From the NCBI GenBank assembly GCA_903837595.1, contig CAILVI010000284.1, forward strand, positions 1 to 64,000: 64,000 nucleotides of DNA, given 5' to 3'. Numbering within the stretch: position 1 is the first letter of the stretch; every line of letters begins with the position of its first letter. Position numbers and translations under genes: made by a program. This document shows positions 9,775 to 18,734 of this stretch, one piece after another. Origin of the DNA: an uncultured Thiodictyon sp. GTDB taxonomy: Bacteria; Pseudomonadota; Gammaproteobacteria; Chromatiales; Chromatiaceae. The notes below the pieces were generated by a model. The model was not told where the DNA came from and did not search any database. It saw only the letters and a list, made by a program, of their open reading frames with translations.

Positions 9775-12700
9775 ATGAGCGTGCCCGAGCCCGCCCCGGC
9801 CCCCCTCGAGCCCGACTTGGGTCCCTGGTCCGAGCCCTGGTCCCGGCTGCGGGAGCTGGACCGGCTGCTGCAAGGCGCCGGCCTGCCCACCGGCCCCGAC
9901 CGCTGGCAGAACGCCCAGGACCTGCTCGCCTCGCTCGCGGCCGGCCACCGCTTGCCGGCCGACCCACAACGGGTGCGTGCGCTTTTGGCGCCGCTCTTCT
10001 GCCGCTCCCCGGACGAGCAGCGGCGTTTTGCCCAGGTCTTCGACCAATGGTTGGGCCAGGCCGGCGCGCCCACGGCCGATGCCGCGCCCACGCCGGTGCG
10101 GCGCGCCGCGAAGCCCCGCAAACCACCGCCGCAGACCCGGCTGCGGCCCATCCTCCTGGGTCTCGGCGTGCTGGTCATGGCCCTGGCCTTCGGGCTCTAC
10201 CGCTGGCTCCAGCCCGTGGCGGAGCCGCCGGGTCCCGGGCAGACGCCGCCCACGATCCAGCCGATCGACCCGGCACCCATCAAGGGCTCCAGCGACGGTT
10301 ATCTGAAGCTGCCGCTTGAGCCGATCCGCCCCCGGACCCCGCCGGAGTCGTTGGGTCCGGGCCCGGACGCCCGCCGCTGGCTCGCGGTCGGCGACTGGCT
10401 GTTGCCGGCGCTGCCGGGGCTGGCCCTCCTCGCCTGGGTCGCCTGGCGCGCCTTGCGCCGCCGCGACGTGCTGCGCTATCGCAAGGGCGATGCGGATTCA
10501 CCCCTGCGCCACCTCACCCTGGCCGGGGAGGACGACGAGCTCTTTACCGACCCCGCCCTGCGCAGCGCGCTGCGCCGGCTACACACCCCGGTGCGTGTGC
10601 CCACCACCCGCCTGGACGAGCGCGCCACCGTGGAGCGCACCGCCCGCCGTCAGGGGCTCTTCGCCCCTGTCTACCGCGACCTGCCGCGGGTGCCCGACCT
10701 GGTGGTCCTGGTGGACTTCCAGCACCGCGCCGACCACCTCGCGGGGCTCGCAGAAACGCTGGTGCTGCGCCTGCGCGAGGCCGGCATCGAGGTCCACCGC
10801 TACCCCTTCCAACGCCATCCCGCCCGGGTGCTGGGGCCGCGCGGGCAGGGGATCGGCCTCGCGGAACTGGCCGCCCGCCATGCCGGCGCCCGGCTCCTGA
10901 TCGTCGGCGACCCCGCCGCCTTCGTCGACCCCTGGCGCGGGTCCGCTGCCGACTGGACCCAGGTCCTGGCCCTGTGGCCGCGGCGCGCACTGCTCGCCAC
11001 CCGCGCCGTGCCGGACCCCTGGCGCGCCGCCCTTGAGGGCGCGGGGCTGGCGCTTGCCCCCTTCGGCGAGGCCGGGCTGATCCGTCTGGCCGGCCACCTG
11101 ACCCAGGCCCCGGCCACGGCCGGCGGTCTGCCGGAGTCGACGCTGCCGGGCGCACTCGGGACCAGCGCCGCCGCCTTTGACCCGGCCCCGGACGTGTCGG
11201 ACCGGCGCGCCCTCTTGGCGGACCTGGACGCCTGGCTCGGCCCCCACGGCGGCCTGCTGCTCGCTGCCGCGGCCGTCTACCCCGAGGTGCACCCGGGACT
11301 GACCCGGTTGCTGGACCAGGCACTGTTCCCGGCCGACCCCGCCGCGACCCGCGCCCAGCGCCTGCTGCGCCTGGCCCGGTTGCCCTGGCTGCGCGCCGGC
11401 CACCTGCCGGACTGGCTGCGCCTGGCCCTCTCCGACCGGACCGGGCGCGCCGAGGCCCGGCGCATCGGCGCCATTTACCGGGAGCTCCTGGCGCGCGCCA
11501 GCGTGGACGGCGATGAGGCCCTGCGCCTGCCGGTGGCGGTCTCCGGTTCACCTCGGTCCTGGCTGGCGCGTCTGCGTACCGCGTGGCGCGAGCGGGGCTG
11601 GCGCCTGGGGCGCTGGGTCCATGACCTGGCGGCGCTCGCCGGTCCGGACGCCCCGCTACAGGACCGCAACTTTCTGGATGCCGTGCTGCGCCCGCGTCTG
11701 CTCGACTTTCTGTTGCCGCGGCGGCTGGCCCGGCGGTTGCCCCGGCGGCCGGGCGGATTCAGCGGTTTCTTGGCAGCAACGGCCCTGGCCCTGTTGCTCG
11801 GGCTCGGGTTGCATCTGGCCTGGCGGGGGGGCGACGGGTTCGGTCAGCCGGGGCTGCGGGCCGTCGCCGCGCAGGCGGCGCAGGCCGCCGAGGCCCTGTC
11901 GCGCCGGGGAGTCCGGGTCGAGATCATCCACACACCGGGCACGGCCGGTTTGGCGGCGGGGTTGGCCGGGGTGCTGACGCAGGGCGGCTTCCCGGCGCCG
12001 GGACTCGTTGAGCTTTCCGCGCCGGCGGCGGACGCACCCGGTCCGGACCAGCCGGCCGCGGCGGTGCGTAGGGTCAATACCGTCCAGATCGGAGCCGCGG
12101 CGACGGTCGCGCCCGGTGCCTTCGCCGCCGCCCGGCTCCAGTACCTCGCCTGGGGCGACCCGTCTGTCATCGCCGACCGCCTGACCGACCCGCCCCCGGG
12201 CGCCGACGCCGCCCTGGCCGATACCCCGCCCGCCGGCAACCTGATCCGTGTCTGGCTCACCACTACCGGCCACGGTGCCGTCTTCGCCGATCCGTTGGCG
12301 CGGCCGCTGACCGACGCCGAGCGAGCCCGGTTCCAGAACCCCAAAGGGCTCGATCTCCCGGAGCCGACGTTGCCGCGGCCCAAGGTCTTCCGTGACCGGC
12401 TGAAGAACGGCACTGACGGTCCGGCCATGGTCGCACGACCCGGTGGGACCTTCCAGATGGGCTCGCCGGAGGATGAGCCTGAGCGCGCGGACGACGAGGG
12501 TCCACGCCATGAGGTCAGGGTCCAACCCGTTGCCATCGGCCAGACCGAGGTCAGCTTCGCCGACTACGATCGCTTCGCCGAGGCGACCGGCCGCAAGAAG
12601 CCGAATGATCAGGGCTGGGGCCGCGGCGACCGCCCGGTGATCAATGTCTCCTGGAATGACGCGACCACCTATGCCGCCTGGCTCGCCGAGCAGACCGGCC

Positions 12701-13143
12701 AACCCTACCGCCTGCCGACCGAGGCCGAATGGGAATACGCCGCCCGTGCTGGGACTGACACCCCCTTCTGGACCGGCAAATGCGTCAACACCGACCAGGC
12801 CAACTATGATGGAAAATACGACGACTACAACGACTGCGGGGCCAAGACCGGGGTCTATCGGGAGAAGACCGTCCCGGTCGGCAGCCTGCCCGCTAACCCC
12901 TGGGGGTTGCATGAGGTGGCTGGCAATGTTTGGGAGTGGACCTGTTCTATCTATGCCGCCCCATACGACGGGCAAGAGCAGAAATGCGAAAGCAATAATG
13001 ATGTCAAAAGCGATGTCCGGCGCGTGGTTCGCGGCGGCGGCTGGAACTTCTTCCCGGGGAGGCTCCGGTCGGCCTACCGCAACTGGAACACCGCGGATGA
13101 AGCGGGCAGCTTCCTGGGTTTGCGCCTCGCCAGGACTCTTTAG
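9775..13143 (+). CDS. Large membrane protein with vWA-like centre and C-terminal FGE-like (sulfatase-modifying factor) domain
   Basis: 1122 residues. In order: a cytoplasmic N-terminal region (1-120); TM helix about 125-144; a Pro-rich loop; TM helix about 207-227; a vWA/Rossmann-like region near 305-450 (starts VPDLVVLVDF, without a full DxSxS metal site); a helical region; TM helix about 662-684; a linker; and an FGE-sulfatase domain at about 883-1122 (GGTFQMGS, YRLPTEAEWEYA, GNVWEWT, RVVRGGGW). The two catalytic cysteines of true formylglycine-generating enzymes are absent from the RVVRGGGW segment, so it is more likely a binding or effector module. MoxR plus vWA-like plus FGE-like proteins are known from predicted NTP-dependent conflict systems. 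The gene starts 22 bases after the decayed MoxR frame. The amino-acid-rich C-terminus is also a typical position for diversity-generating retroelement targets. Confidence 0.75.
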   Translation: MSVPEPAPAPLEPDLGPWSEPWSRLRELDRLLQGAGLPTGPDRWQNAQDLLASLAAGHRLPADPQRVRALLAPLFCRSPDEQRRFAQVFDQWLGQAGAPTADAAPTPVRRAAKPRKPPPQTRLRPILLGLGVLVMALAFGLYRWLQPVAEPPGPGQTPPTIQPIDPAPIKGSSDGYLKLPLEPIRPRTPPESLGPGPDARRWLAVGDWLLPALPGLALLAWVAWRALRRRDVLRYRKGDADSPLRHLTLAGEDDELFTDPALRSALRRLHTPVRVPTTRLDERATVERTARRQGLFAPVYRDLPRVPDLVVLVDFQHRADHLAGLAETLVLRLREAGIEVHRYPFQRHPARVLGPRGQGIGLAELAARHAGARLLIVGDPAAFVDPWRGSAADWTQVLALWPRRALLATRAVPDPWRAALEGAGLALAPFGEAGLIRLAGHLTQAPATAGGLPESTLPGALGTSAAAFDPAPDVSDRRALLADLDAWLGPHGGLLLAAAAVYPEVHPGLTRLLDQALFPADPAATRAQRLLRLARLPWLRAGHLPDWLRLALSDRTGRAEARRIGAIYRELLARASVDGDEALRLPVAVSGSPRSWLARLRTAWRERGWRLGRWVHDLAALAGPDAPLQDRNFLDAVLRPRLLDFLLPRRLARRLPRRPGGFSGFLAATALALLLGLGLHLAWRGGDGFGQPGLRAVAAQAAQAAEALSRRGVRVEIIHTPGTAGLAAGLAGVLTQGGFPAPGLVELSAPAADAPGPDQPAAAVRRVNTVQIGAAATVAPGAFAAARLQYLAWGDPSVIADRLTDPPPGADAALADTPPAGNLIRVWLTTTGHGAVFADPLARPLTDAERARFQNPKGLDLPEPTLPRPKVFRDRLKNGTDGPAMVARPGGTFQMGSPEDEPERADDEGPRHEVRVQPVAIGQTEVSFADYDRFAEATGRKKPNDQGWGRGDRPVINVSWNDATTYAAWLAEQTGQPYRLPTEAEWEYAARAGTDTPFWTGKCVNTDQANYDGKYDDYNDCGAKTGVYREKTVPVGSLPANPWGLHEVAGNVWEWTCSIYAAPYDGQEQKCESNNDVKSDVRRVVRGGGWNFFPGRLRSAYRNWNTADEAGSFLGLRLARTL

Positions 13144-13252
13144 CCCTTTGCCATCTGTCCTTTGTCCCTTTGCACTCAGGCCCTCAGCCCATCGTTAGGG
13201 TTGGGGCTTGTGATGGACTTGACGGCACGTCCCGCGAGGCTTCATCTGCACC

Positions 13253-13365
13253 GCGCCAGGTCCCAGCGGTACCGCTCAAGGGGCGCGCGGCGTCCCGCGG
13301 GGCCGGCGCGGCACCGCTCCAAAATCCAGGCGTGCCGCGCCAGGTTCCAGCGGTGCCGCTCAAGG
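13253..13365. repeat. Direct repeat pair, 29-base unit, 84 bases apart
   Basis: Units at 13253-13281 and 13337-13365 share gcgccaggtyccagcggt followed by rccgctcaagg, differing at two positions. Each is followed by a further degenerate ggcgtccc word. They suggest a decayed tandem array. Confidence 0.75.
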
Positions 13366-13386
13366 GTCCAGCGGCGTCCCCCAAGG

Positions 13387-13548
13387 CTTCAGATGTGCGC
13401 CGCAAGTGTTGCGGCGCACGCCTGAAGGGATACGGCGTGTGGATGTGCGCCAACGCATTGTTCCTTTTAATTTTTTTGCATCACGCCTGAACCTTTGCGG
13501 CGCACATCTCAAGAGCTCAGGAACGCGCCGCAAGTCTTGAGATGTGCC
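13387..13548. repeat. Cluster of small inverted repeats built on ttgcggcgcaca
   Basis: A 19-base stem with two mismatches and a 3-base loop is formed by 13387-13405 and 13409-13427. A second inverted pair uses the same word at 13499-13514 and 13535-13548. The arms are shared between hairpins, so this is a local cluster of one mobile or amplified palindromic unit. Confidence 0.7.
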
Positions 13549-13736
13549 AAACGCGATCTTAGCGACACCGCTCAAGTCCCCAGGCGTCCGCCTCCGGTTC
13601 AGCGGCGCACAGTTTCATTCTGTCTGGGGCCTGCCGCAGTCTCCAGGGGCGCGATTTAAGTCTGGCGCGGGCCCTCCCGGAACTCCGGCGGCGCGATTCT
13701 TTCTCGTTCCCACGCGGAAGTAGGGGAATGCCGGGC

Positions 13737-13808
13737 GGGCGCTCCGCGTCCCTGCGGATGAATGGACGCGGAGCGCCCGCGCGTGCTCCCACGCGGGAGC
13801 GTGGGAGC
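13737..13808. repeat. Two perfect hairpins of REP-like type
   Basis: A 15-base perfect stem (gggcgctccgcgtcc and its complement) at 13737-13751 and 13764-13778 is followed by a 10-base perfect stem gctcccacgc / gcgtgggagc at 13785-13794 and 13799-13808. The second is a widespread repetitive extragenic palindrome word in gammaproteobacteria. Confidence 0.75.
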
Positions 13809-13981
13809 CAGAGTGCCTGCGTCCCGCGTGACTTCCGGCGCGGCCCTCGTGTAATATTCTAAGGTTTTGTTTTCACGATGACATCGAACATCGGGTCGGT
13901 GTCTTCAACGTATGGCTGGCCGCGGGCGCGATCCATCGGCAAGACGGCTGCATCGGCGGCCAGCCATCAGGTGACTGCACA

Positions 13982-14821
13982 GTGGGACATTTTTATTTCT
14001 TGCTCGGCTTGGGGGGCCTGCTCCTCCTGGCCCTGATTCTGAGCCTGCACCGGCGCTTCGGGCGCCGTGCACGGTGGCCTTATCTGGCGGATGAGGCGCT
14101 GTTCTCGCCGCCCCAGCGCGCCTTTCTGGCCGTGCTGGAACGCGCGCTGGGTCCCGACTACCGGGTCTACGGCCGGGTGCGGGTGGCGGAGGTGATCGGG
14201 GTGCGGCGACGGCTGGACCGTGCGGCGCGGCGCCGTGCCTTTGCGCGCTTGGGGGATCGCCAGTTCGACTTCCTGGTCTGCCGGGCGGGGAGCGGCGCCA
14301 TTGCCTGCGCGGTGAATCTGGTCCCCCGCTCGCGCATGGGCCGTGCGGTGCGGCCGGATACCCTGGATCGGGTCTGTGTCGCCGCCGGCCTGCCCTTCGT
14401 GCGGCTGCGCGAGGCCGACGACTATCTTGAGGCGGAGTTGGTGCAGCGTATCCATGCGGCCATCGCCGCCCTGCGCCCGTCGGCCCGGGCGCCGGCGCCG
14501 CCGGCGGTCCCGCGCGCCGTGCCGGCAGGCCCGGCGGCGCAGGAGGTCCGGCACAGCCTCTCCGAGGTGTCGGTGGACGACGCGCGGGAGCCGCGGTTGC
14601 GGCCGGTGCGGGCGCGTCCCCGCGCGGTGGACCCGACCCCTACGCCGGTGCCGCCCGTCGCCGCCGCGCCGACCCCCACAGCGACCACGGCCCCGGCGTC
14701 TGCCCCGCGCATCGAACCGACCCTCTCGGCGGCGGGTGACCTGGACCCTGAGCCCACGTTTCATATCGATGAGGGGCTTGACCACGAGGACGACCGGCCG
14801 GCGCGGCGGCGGCGCTTCTGA
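13982..14821 (+). CDS. Membrane-anchored DUF2726 protein with Pro/Ala-rich tail
   Basis: 279 residues from a GTG at 13982. Residues 4-24 form one N-terminal TM helix. Residues about 35-165 resemble DUF2726, a nuclease-fold-like domain of unknown function (LFSPPQRAFLAVLERAL, then a FDFLVCR segment and LPFVRLREADDY). The rest, 170-279, is a low-complexity Pro/Ala/Arg tail ending in an acidic cluster. Function unknown. It is 85 bases before iorA on the same strand but has no evident link with it. Confidence 0.65.
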   Translation: MGHFYFLLGLGGLLLLALILSLHRRFGRRARWPYLADEALFSPPQRAFLAVLERALGPDYRVYGRVRVAEVIGVRRRLDRAARRRAFARLGDRQFDFLVCRAGSGAIACAVNLVPRSRMGRAVRPDTLDRVCVAAGLPFVRLREADDYLEAELVQRIHAAIAALRPSARAPAPPAVPRAVPAGPAAQEVRHSLSEVSVDDAREPRLRPVRARPRAVDPTPTPVPPVAAAPTPTATTAPASAPRIEPTLSAAGDLDPEPTFHIDEGLDHEDDRPARRRRF

Positions 14822-14906
14822 GCGTGCGCGGCGCCTTGCTGCGCCGCAGCAATCGGGAGGATAATCCGCGGTCACCGATCTCCCGCCGACGAGGGGCTTA
14901 CGACGA

Positions 14907-16544
14907 ATGAGCGATGCACCACAACTCCTGAGCGGCGATGAGGCCATCGCCTTGGCCGCTCTTCATGCCGGGGTCCGCCTGGGTACCGGTTATCCGGGTA
15001 CCCCATCCACGGAAATCCTGGAAACCTTTGACCGGCTCGGCGGGCGCGCCCAGTGGTCGCCGAACGAGAAGGTGGCATTGGAGGTCGGTTTGGGCGCCGC
15101 CTTCGGCGGGGCGCGCACCCTGGTGACCATGAAGCACGTGGGTGTCAACGTGGCGGCGGACCCCTTGTTCACCGCCGCTTACACGGACCTGGCCGCGGGT
15201 CTGGTTCTGGTCTCGGCGGACGACCCGGGCATGGCCTCCAGCCAGAACGAGCAGGACAATCGCCACTACGCCCGCGCCGCCAGCGTGCCCATGCTGGAGC
15301 CGATGGACTCTCAGGAGGCCTACGACTTCACACTGCTGGCCTTCGAGCTCTCCGAACGCTGGCATCTCCCGGTGCTGTTGCGCGTCACCACGCGGGTCTG
15401 CCATGCCAAGACGATCGTGTGGCCGCAGAATGGGTTCGCGGCCGGGTCGCCGGTCGCGCCTGAACCGGGCTTCAAGCGAGATATCCCGGCGCGGGTCATG
15501 ATCCCCGCCTACGCCAAGCCGGCCCACCGGCGGCTGCGTCAGAAACTCGCCGAGATCGCCGCCTGGAACAATGCCGAGGGGCCGAATCGGGTCTTCGCGG
15601 GCGGCCCCCAGTTGGGTCTCATCGCCACCGGCATTGCCGCCATGCATGCTCGTGAGGCCGCACCGGAGGCATCACTACTCACCATCGGTCTCACCTATCC
15701 GCTGCCGCTGGAGACCATCCGCGCCTTTGCGCAGGGCTGTGAGCGTCTGCTGGTGCTGGAGGAGGGGGACCCGGTGCTGCTGGACGCGGTGCGCGCTGCC
15801 GGTATTCCGGCCGAGGGCAAGCCGGAGCAGTATCGCTTCGGGGAGCTCAACGTGGCGCGGGTGCGGCGCATCCTGGCCGGGGACCAGAGCGCCGAGCCGG
15901 TGCCGCCCAAGGGCAAGCCGCCGGAGTTGTGCCAAGGCTGTTCCCACCGGGGGGTCTTCGAGGTCTTACGCGATCTCAACTGTATCGTTGCCGGTGATAT
16001 CGGCTGTTACACGCTCGGCGTGCTGCCGCCCTTCCAGGCCATGGACACCTGCGTCTGCATGGGTGCGAGCATCGGCGTCGGCCTGGGGCTGCGCCACGTC
16101 CTGCCGGAAGAAGAGGCGCGGCGGGTGGTGAGCGTGATCGGCGACTCCACCTTCGTCCACTCCGGGATCACCGGCCTGGCCGAGATGGTCTACAACCCGC
16201 CCGCCACCGGCCATGTCGTGATGATCCTGGACAACGGCACCACCGCGATGACCGGACAGCAGGAGCACCCGGGCACCGGCCGCACCCTGAGCCACGATCC
16301 CACCGGGCGCATCCACTTCGAGGACCTGGCCCGCGCCATGGGCGTGCAGAACGTCCATCTGGTGGATTCCCAGGCGCCGGAGGGCACCTTGGCGGCGCTG
16401 CTCAAGGACCTGTTGGCCAGGTCCGAGACCTCGCTGGTGGTGACCCGTCAGCCCTGCGTCCTGGCGGCCCCCAAGATCCGCTTCTATGAGAAGGCCGCGG
16501 CCGATCGGTCGGCGACCGCCCCCGCTCCAGTCGTCGATGATTGA
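14907..16544 (+). CDS. iorA: Indolepyruvate:ferredoxin oxidoreductase, alpha subunit, without C-terminal ferredoxin domain
   Basis: 545 residues. With IorB it oxidatively decarboxylates aryl-pyruvates (indolepyruvate, phenylpyruvate, hydroxyphenylpyruvate) to aryl-acetyl-CoA and reduces ferredoxin. The N-terminal pyrimidine-binding half has YPGTPSTEILE near 30 and the substrate-side NEKVALEVGLGAAF stretch. The C-terminal TPP-binding half has CQGCSHRG near 341, GDSTFVHSGITGL near 412 and DNGTTAMTGQQ near 443. Archaeal IorA is usually 600 or more residues and ends with two 4Fe-4S cysteine motifs; this protein ends before that domain and shows no CxxCxxC cluster. It begins a five-gene cluster with iorB and two paaK genes. 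Confidence 0.88.
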   Translation: MSDAPQLLSGDEAIALAALHAGVRLGTGYPGTPSTEILETFDRLGGRAQWSPNEKVALEVGLGAAFGGARTLVTMKHVGVNVAADPLFTAAYTDLAAGLVLVSADDPGMASSQNEQDNRHYARAASVPMLEPMDSQEAYDFTLLAFELSERWHLPVLLRVTTRVCHAKTIVWPQNGFAAGSPVAPEPGFKRDIPARVMIPAYAKPAHRRLRQKLAEIAAWNNAEGPNRVFAGGPQLGLIATGIAAMHAREAAPEASLLTIGLTYPLPLETIRAFAQGCERLLVLEEGDPVLLDAVRAAGIPAEGKPEQYRFGELNVARVRRILAGDQSAEPVPPKGKPPELCQGCSHRGVFEVLRDLNCIVAGDIGCYTLGVLPPFQAMDTCVCMGASIGVGLGLRHVLPEEEARRVVSVIGDSTFVHSGITGLAEMVYNPPATGHVVMILDNGTTAMTGQQEHPGTGRTLSHDPTGRIHFEDLARAMGVQNVHLVDSQAPEGTLAALLKDLLARSETSLVVTRQPCVLAAPKIRFYEKAAADRSATAPAPVVDD

Positions 16545-16554
16545 GGTCGAGCCC

Positions 16555-17052
16555 ATGAGTAAAGTTCATAACGTGGTCATTGCCGGGCTCGGCGGTCAGG
16601 GGGTCATCAAGGCCTCCGACATCCTGGCCGACGCCGCCTTTCGCGCCGGCTACGACGTCAAGAAGAGTGAACTGCATGGCATGAGCCAGCGCGGTGGCTC
16701 GGTGAGCAGCGATGTGCGCTTCGGGCCGCAGGTCTGGAGTCCCATGGTCCCCACGGGGGAGGCGGACGTGCTCGTGGTGCTGGAGGAGACGCAGGTGGAG
16801 GTCAATCGTGCCGTCTTGGGGCCGGACGGGGTGCTGATCAGCCCCGACCTGCTCGATGCGGAGGCGCTCAAGAACAAGAAGAGCCTGAATGTGACCCTGC
16901 TGGGGGCGCTGTCGGCGCAGCTGCCGATTGCGCAGGAGCACTGGCTCGCCGCCATCCATGCCAATCTGGCGCCCAAGCTCCACAAGCTCAACGAACAGTC
17001 ATTCTCGCTCGGGCGTGCCGCCGCGGCCGCACGTGAGACCCCTGCTGCCTGA
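16555..17052 (+). CDS. iorB: Indolepyruvate:ferredoxin oxidoreductase, beta subunit
   Basis: 165 residues from the ATG at 16555 (gagg upstream), 10 bases after iorA stops. It is the gamma-domain partner of IorA. The N-terminal glycine motif IAGLGGQGVIKASDILADAA and the HGMSQRGGSVSSDVRFG segment are family hallmarks. The length is slightly under the usual 190-200 residues. Its presence right behind IorA makes the two-subunit assignment secure. Confidence 0.9.
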   Translation: MSKVHNVVIAGLGGQGVIKASDILADAAFRAGYDVKKSELHGMSQRGGSVSSDVRFGPQVWSPMVPTGEADVLVVLEETQVEVNRAVLGPDGVLISPDLLDAEALKNKKSLNVTLLGALSAQLPIAQEHWLAAIHANLAPKLHKLNEQSFSLGRAAAAARETPAA

Positions 17053-17061
17053 GGATAAAGA

Positions 17062-17143
17062 GACAGGATTAACAGGATGGCTGACGGCGTGGGTCATGAT
17101 TTTCTCATCCTGTGAATCCTGAAAAATCTTGTTAGTCCTGTAC
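17062..17143. repeat. Short palindromic repeat family A, copy 2
   Basis: It begins with the same GACAGGATTAACAGGAT arm as copy 1 (2809-2889), has the same CATCCTGTGAATCCTGAAAA words, and ends with a diverged arm (ATCTTGTTAGTCCTGT). It sits between iorB and paaK, so it may influence the read-through between them. Confidence 0.75.
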
Positions 17144-17205
17144 AATTTTTGTCCGACAGGTACGGCTTTTCACCTCAATAGATGACGTTGACCGAGGGGG
17201 ACACG

Positions 17206-18540
17206 ATGCAGACAGAGTTGTGGAACGATGCGGCGGGGGGCTTTCATCCCGCCAGTGCACCGGATTTTCTGCCCGCCGAGCGCCTGAAGGAGGTGCAACT
17301 GCGCCGCCTGCGCGCGGTGGTCAGCCGCGCCTATGAGTATGTGCCACTGTTTCGCCAGCGCCTTGAGGCGCGTGGTCTGACCCCCGATGCCATCGGCGAG
17401 CTGGCGGACATCGCCAAGCTCCCGTTTACGATCAAGACCGACCTGCGCGATACCTATCCGTTCGGTCTCTTTGCGAGCCCGATGGGGGATATCGTGCGCC
17501 TGCACGCCTCCTCCGGGACCACCGGCAAGCCCATCGTGGTCGGCTATACCCGCGAGGACGTCGATGTGTGGGCCGAGGTGATGGCGCGCACCTTCGCCGC
17601 CTGCGGCCTGCACCGCGGGGATATCGTGCAGAATGCCTTCGGTTATGGGCTCTTCACCGGGGGCCTGGGCGCGCATTACGGGGCCGAGGCCTTGGGAGCC
17701 ACGGTCATCCCGGTCTCCGGGGGTAATACCGAGCGTCAGCTCATGGTGTTGCGCGACTTCGGCGTCTCCGCGCTGTGCTGCACCCCGAGCTATTTCGTCC
17801 ATTTGATCGAGCGCGCCAAGGAGGCGGGCGTGGATCTCAAGGGCTTGCCGCTGCGCGTGGGGGTCTTCGGCGCCGAGCCCTGGTCGGACGCGATGCGCGT
17901 ACACATCGAGGCAAACACTGCGCTCAAGGCCTATGACATCTATGGGCTGTCGGAGATCACCGGCCCTGGGGTGGCCAGCGAGTGCGCCCAGCAAGACGGC
18001 CTGCATGTCTTCGAGGACCATTTCTACCCGGAGATCATCGACCCCGAGACCGGGGCCAGTCTGCCGGACGGGGCGGAGGGCGAGCTGGTGTTGACCACGC
18101 TGAGCAAGAAGGCGATGCCGATGATCCGCTATCGCACGCGCGATATCACCCGGATCATCGCCGCGCCCTGTGCCTGCGGGCGGACCCTGCGGCGCATCGA
18201 GCGTATCGGCCGCCGCTCCGATGACATGATCATCATCCGCGGGGTCAACGTCTTCCCGTCCCAGGTGGAGGCCGCACTGTTGCAGGTAGAGGGCGCTTTG
18301 CCCCATTACCGCATCATCCTTACACGCAAGAGCGGGCTGGATCAGATGGCGGTGGAGGTGGAGGTCACGCCCGAGGTCTTCAGCGACAAGGTTGGCGCAC
18401 TGGAGGCGGTACGCGCCCGTCTGGCCCAGGCCATCGAGCAGATCTGCGGTATTCGCGTGGACCTGCGGTTGGTGGAGCCGCGCACCATCGAGCGCAGCGA
18501 GGGTAAGGCCAAGCGCGTCATCGACCAGCGCGCGATTTGA
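17206..18540 (+). CDS. paaK: Phenylacetate--CoA ligase (first paralogue)
   Basis: 444 residues from the ATG at 17206, chosen for the gaggggg site 6 bases upstream; an ATG at 17182 would add eight residues. It activates phenylacetate or related aryl-acetates with ATP and CoA. The AMP-binding motif ASSGTTGKP is near residue 103, the aromatic GYGLFTGGLGAHYGAE segment near 148, and the C-terminal hinge RGVNVFPSQVE near 345. Beside IorAB it could salvage or hydrolyse aryl-acetyl-CoA, with ATP gain in the reverse direction. Confidence 0.9.
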   Translation: MQTELWNDAAGGFHPASAPDFLPAERLKEVQLRRLRAVVSRAYEYVPLFRQRLEARGLTPDAIGELADIAKLPFTIKTDLRDTYPFGLFASPMGDIVRLHASSGTTGKPIVVGYTREDVDVWAEVMARTFAACGLHRGDIVQNAFGYGLFTGGLGAHYGAEALGATVIPVSGGNTERQLMVLRDFGVSALCCTPSYFVHLIERAKEAGVDLKGLPLRVGVFGAEPWSDAMRVHIEANTALKAYDIYGLSEITGPGVASECAQQDGLHVFEDHFYPEIIDPETGASLPDGAEGELVLTTLSKKAMPMIRYRTRDITRIIAAPCACGRTLRRIERIGRRSDDMIIIRGVNVFPSQVEAALLQVEGALPHYRIILTRKSGLDQMAVEVEVTPEVFSDKVGALEAVRARLAQAIEQICGIRVDLRLVEPRTIERSEGKAKRVIDQRAI

Positions 18541-18552
18541 CAGACCGATTTT

Positions 18553-18697
18553 TGGCCTTGATCGTCGTTCCGGTCGCGAGTAGACCGGAGGTCGAGGCTT
18601 TAGCCGGTCGGCATTGCATCTTAGCGGCGCTGGTCCGGCTGAAGCCTCGACCTCCAGTTTGGGGCACCGGGCGGCGGCCGGAACGATGATCGAGATC
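18553..18697. mobile_element. MITE-like palindromic element family B, copy 1
   Basis: Four arms form two nested inverted repeats: an outer pair near 18553-18577 and 18674-18697 (gatcgtcgttccgg against ccggaacgatgatc), and an inner pair near 18584-18608 and 18634-18655 (ggaggtcgaggctttagcc against its complement). About 145 bases, no coding content. A second copy lies at 61432-61589. The structure fits a small non-autonomous transposable or repetitive element. Confidence 0.75.
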
Positions 18698-18734
18698 GCC
18701 CGCTAGTTGTCACACACCAGGGGAGTCATAGACC

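Larger units (their letters stand above)
13144..13981. other. Repeat-rich gene-free stretch of about 840 bases
   Basis: No convincing gene. The stretch is dominated by short direct and inverted repeats built from the words gcgccagg, ccgctcaagg and ttgcggcgcaca, listed separately. Reading frames inside it are artefacts of the repeats. A short T-rich segment lies at about 13461-13478. The DUF2726 gene starts at its right end. Confidence 0.6.

Noticed and set aside
11656..12975. Open frame antisense to the FGE-like protein
   Set aside because: A GC-rich shadow of the real gene; no domain and no ribosome site.
13170..13490. Small frame in the repeat-rich stretch
   Set aside because: Its sequence follows the direct repeats; no homology or start signal supports a protein.
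13387..13548. Possible CRISPR array
   Set aside because: Repeats are inverted, unequal in spacing and too few; there are no regular spacers and no cas genes.
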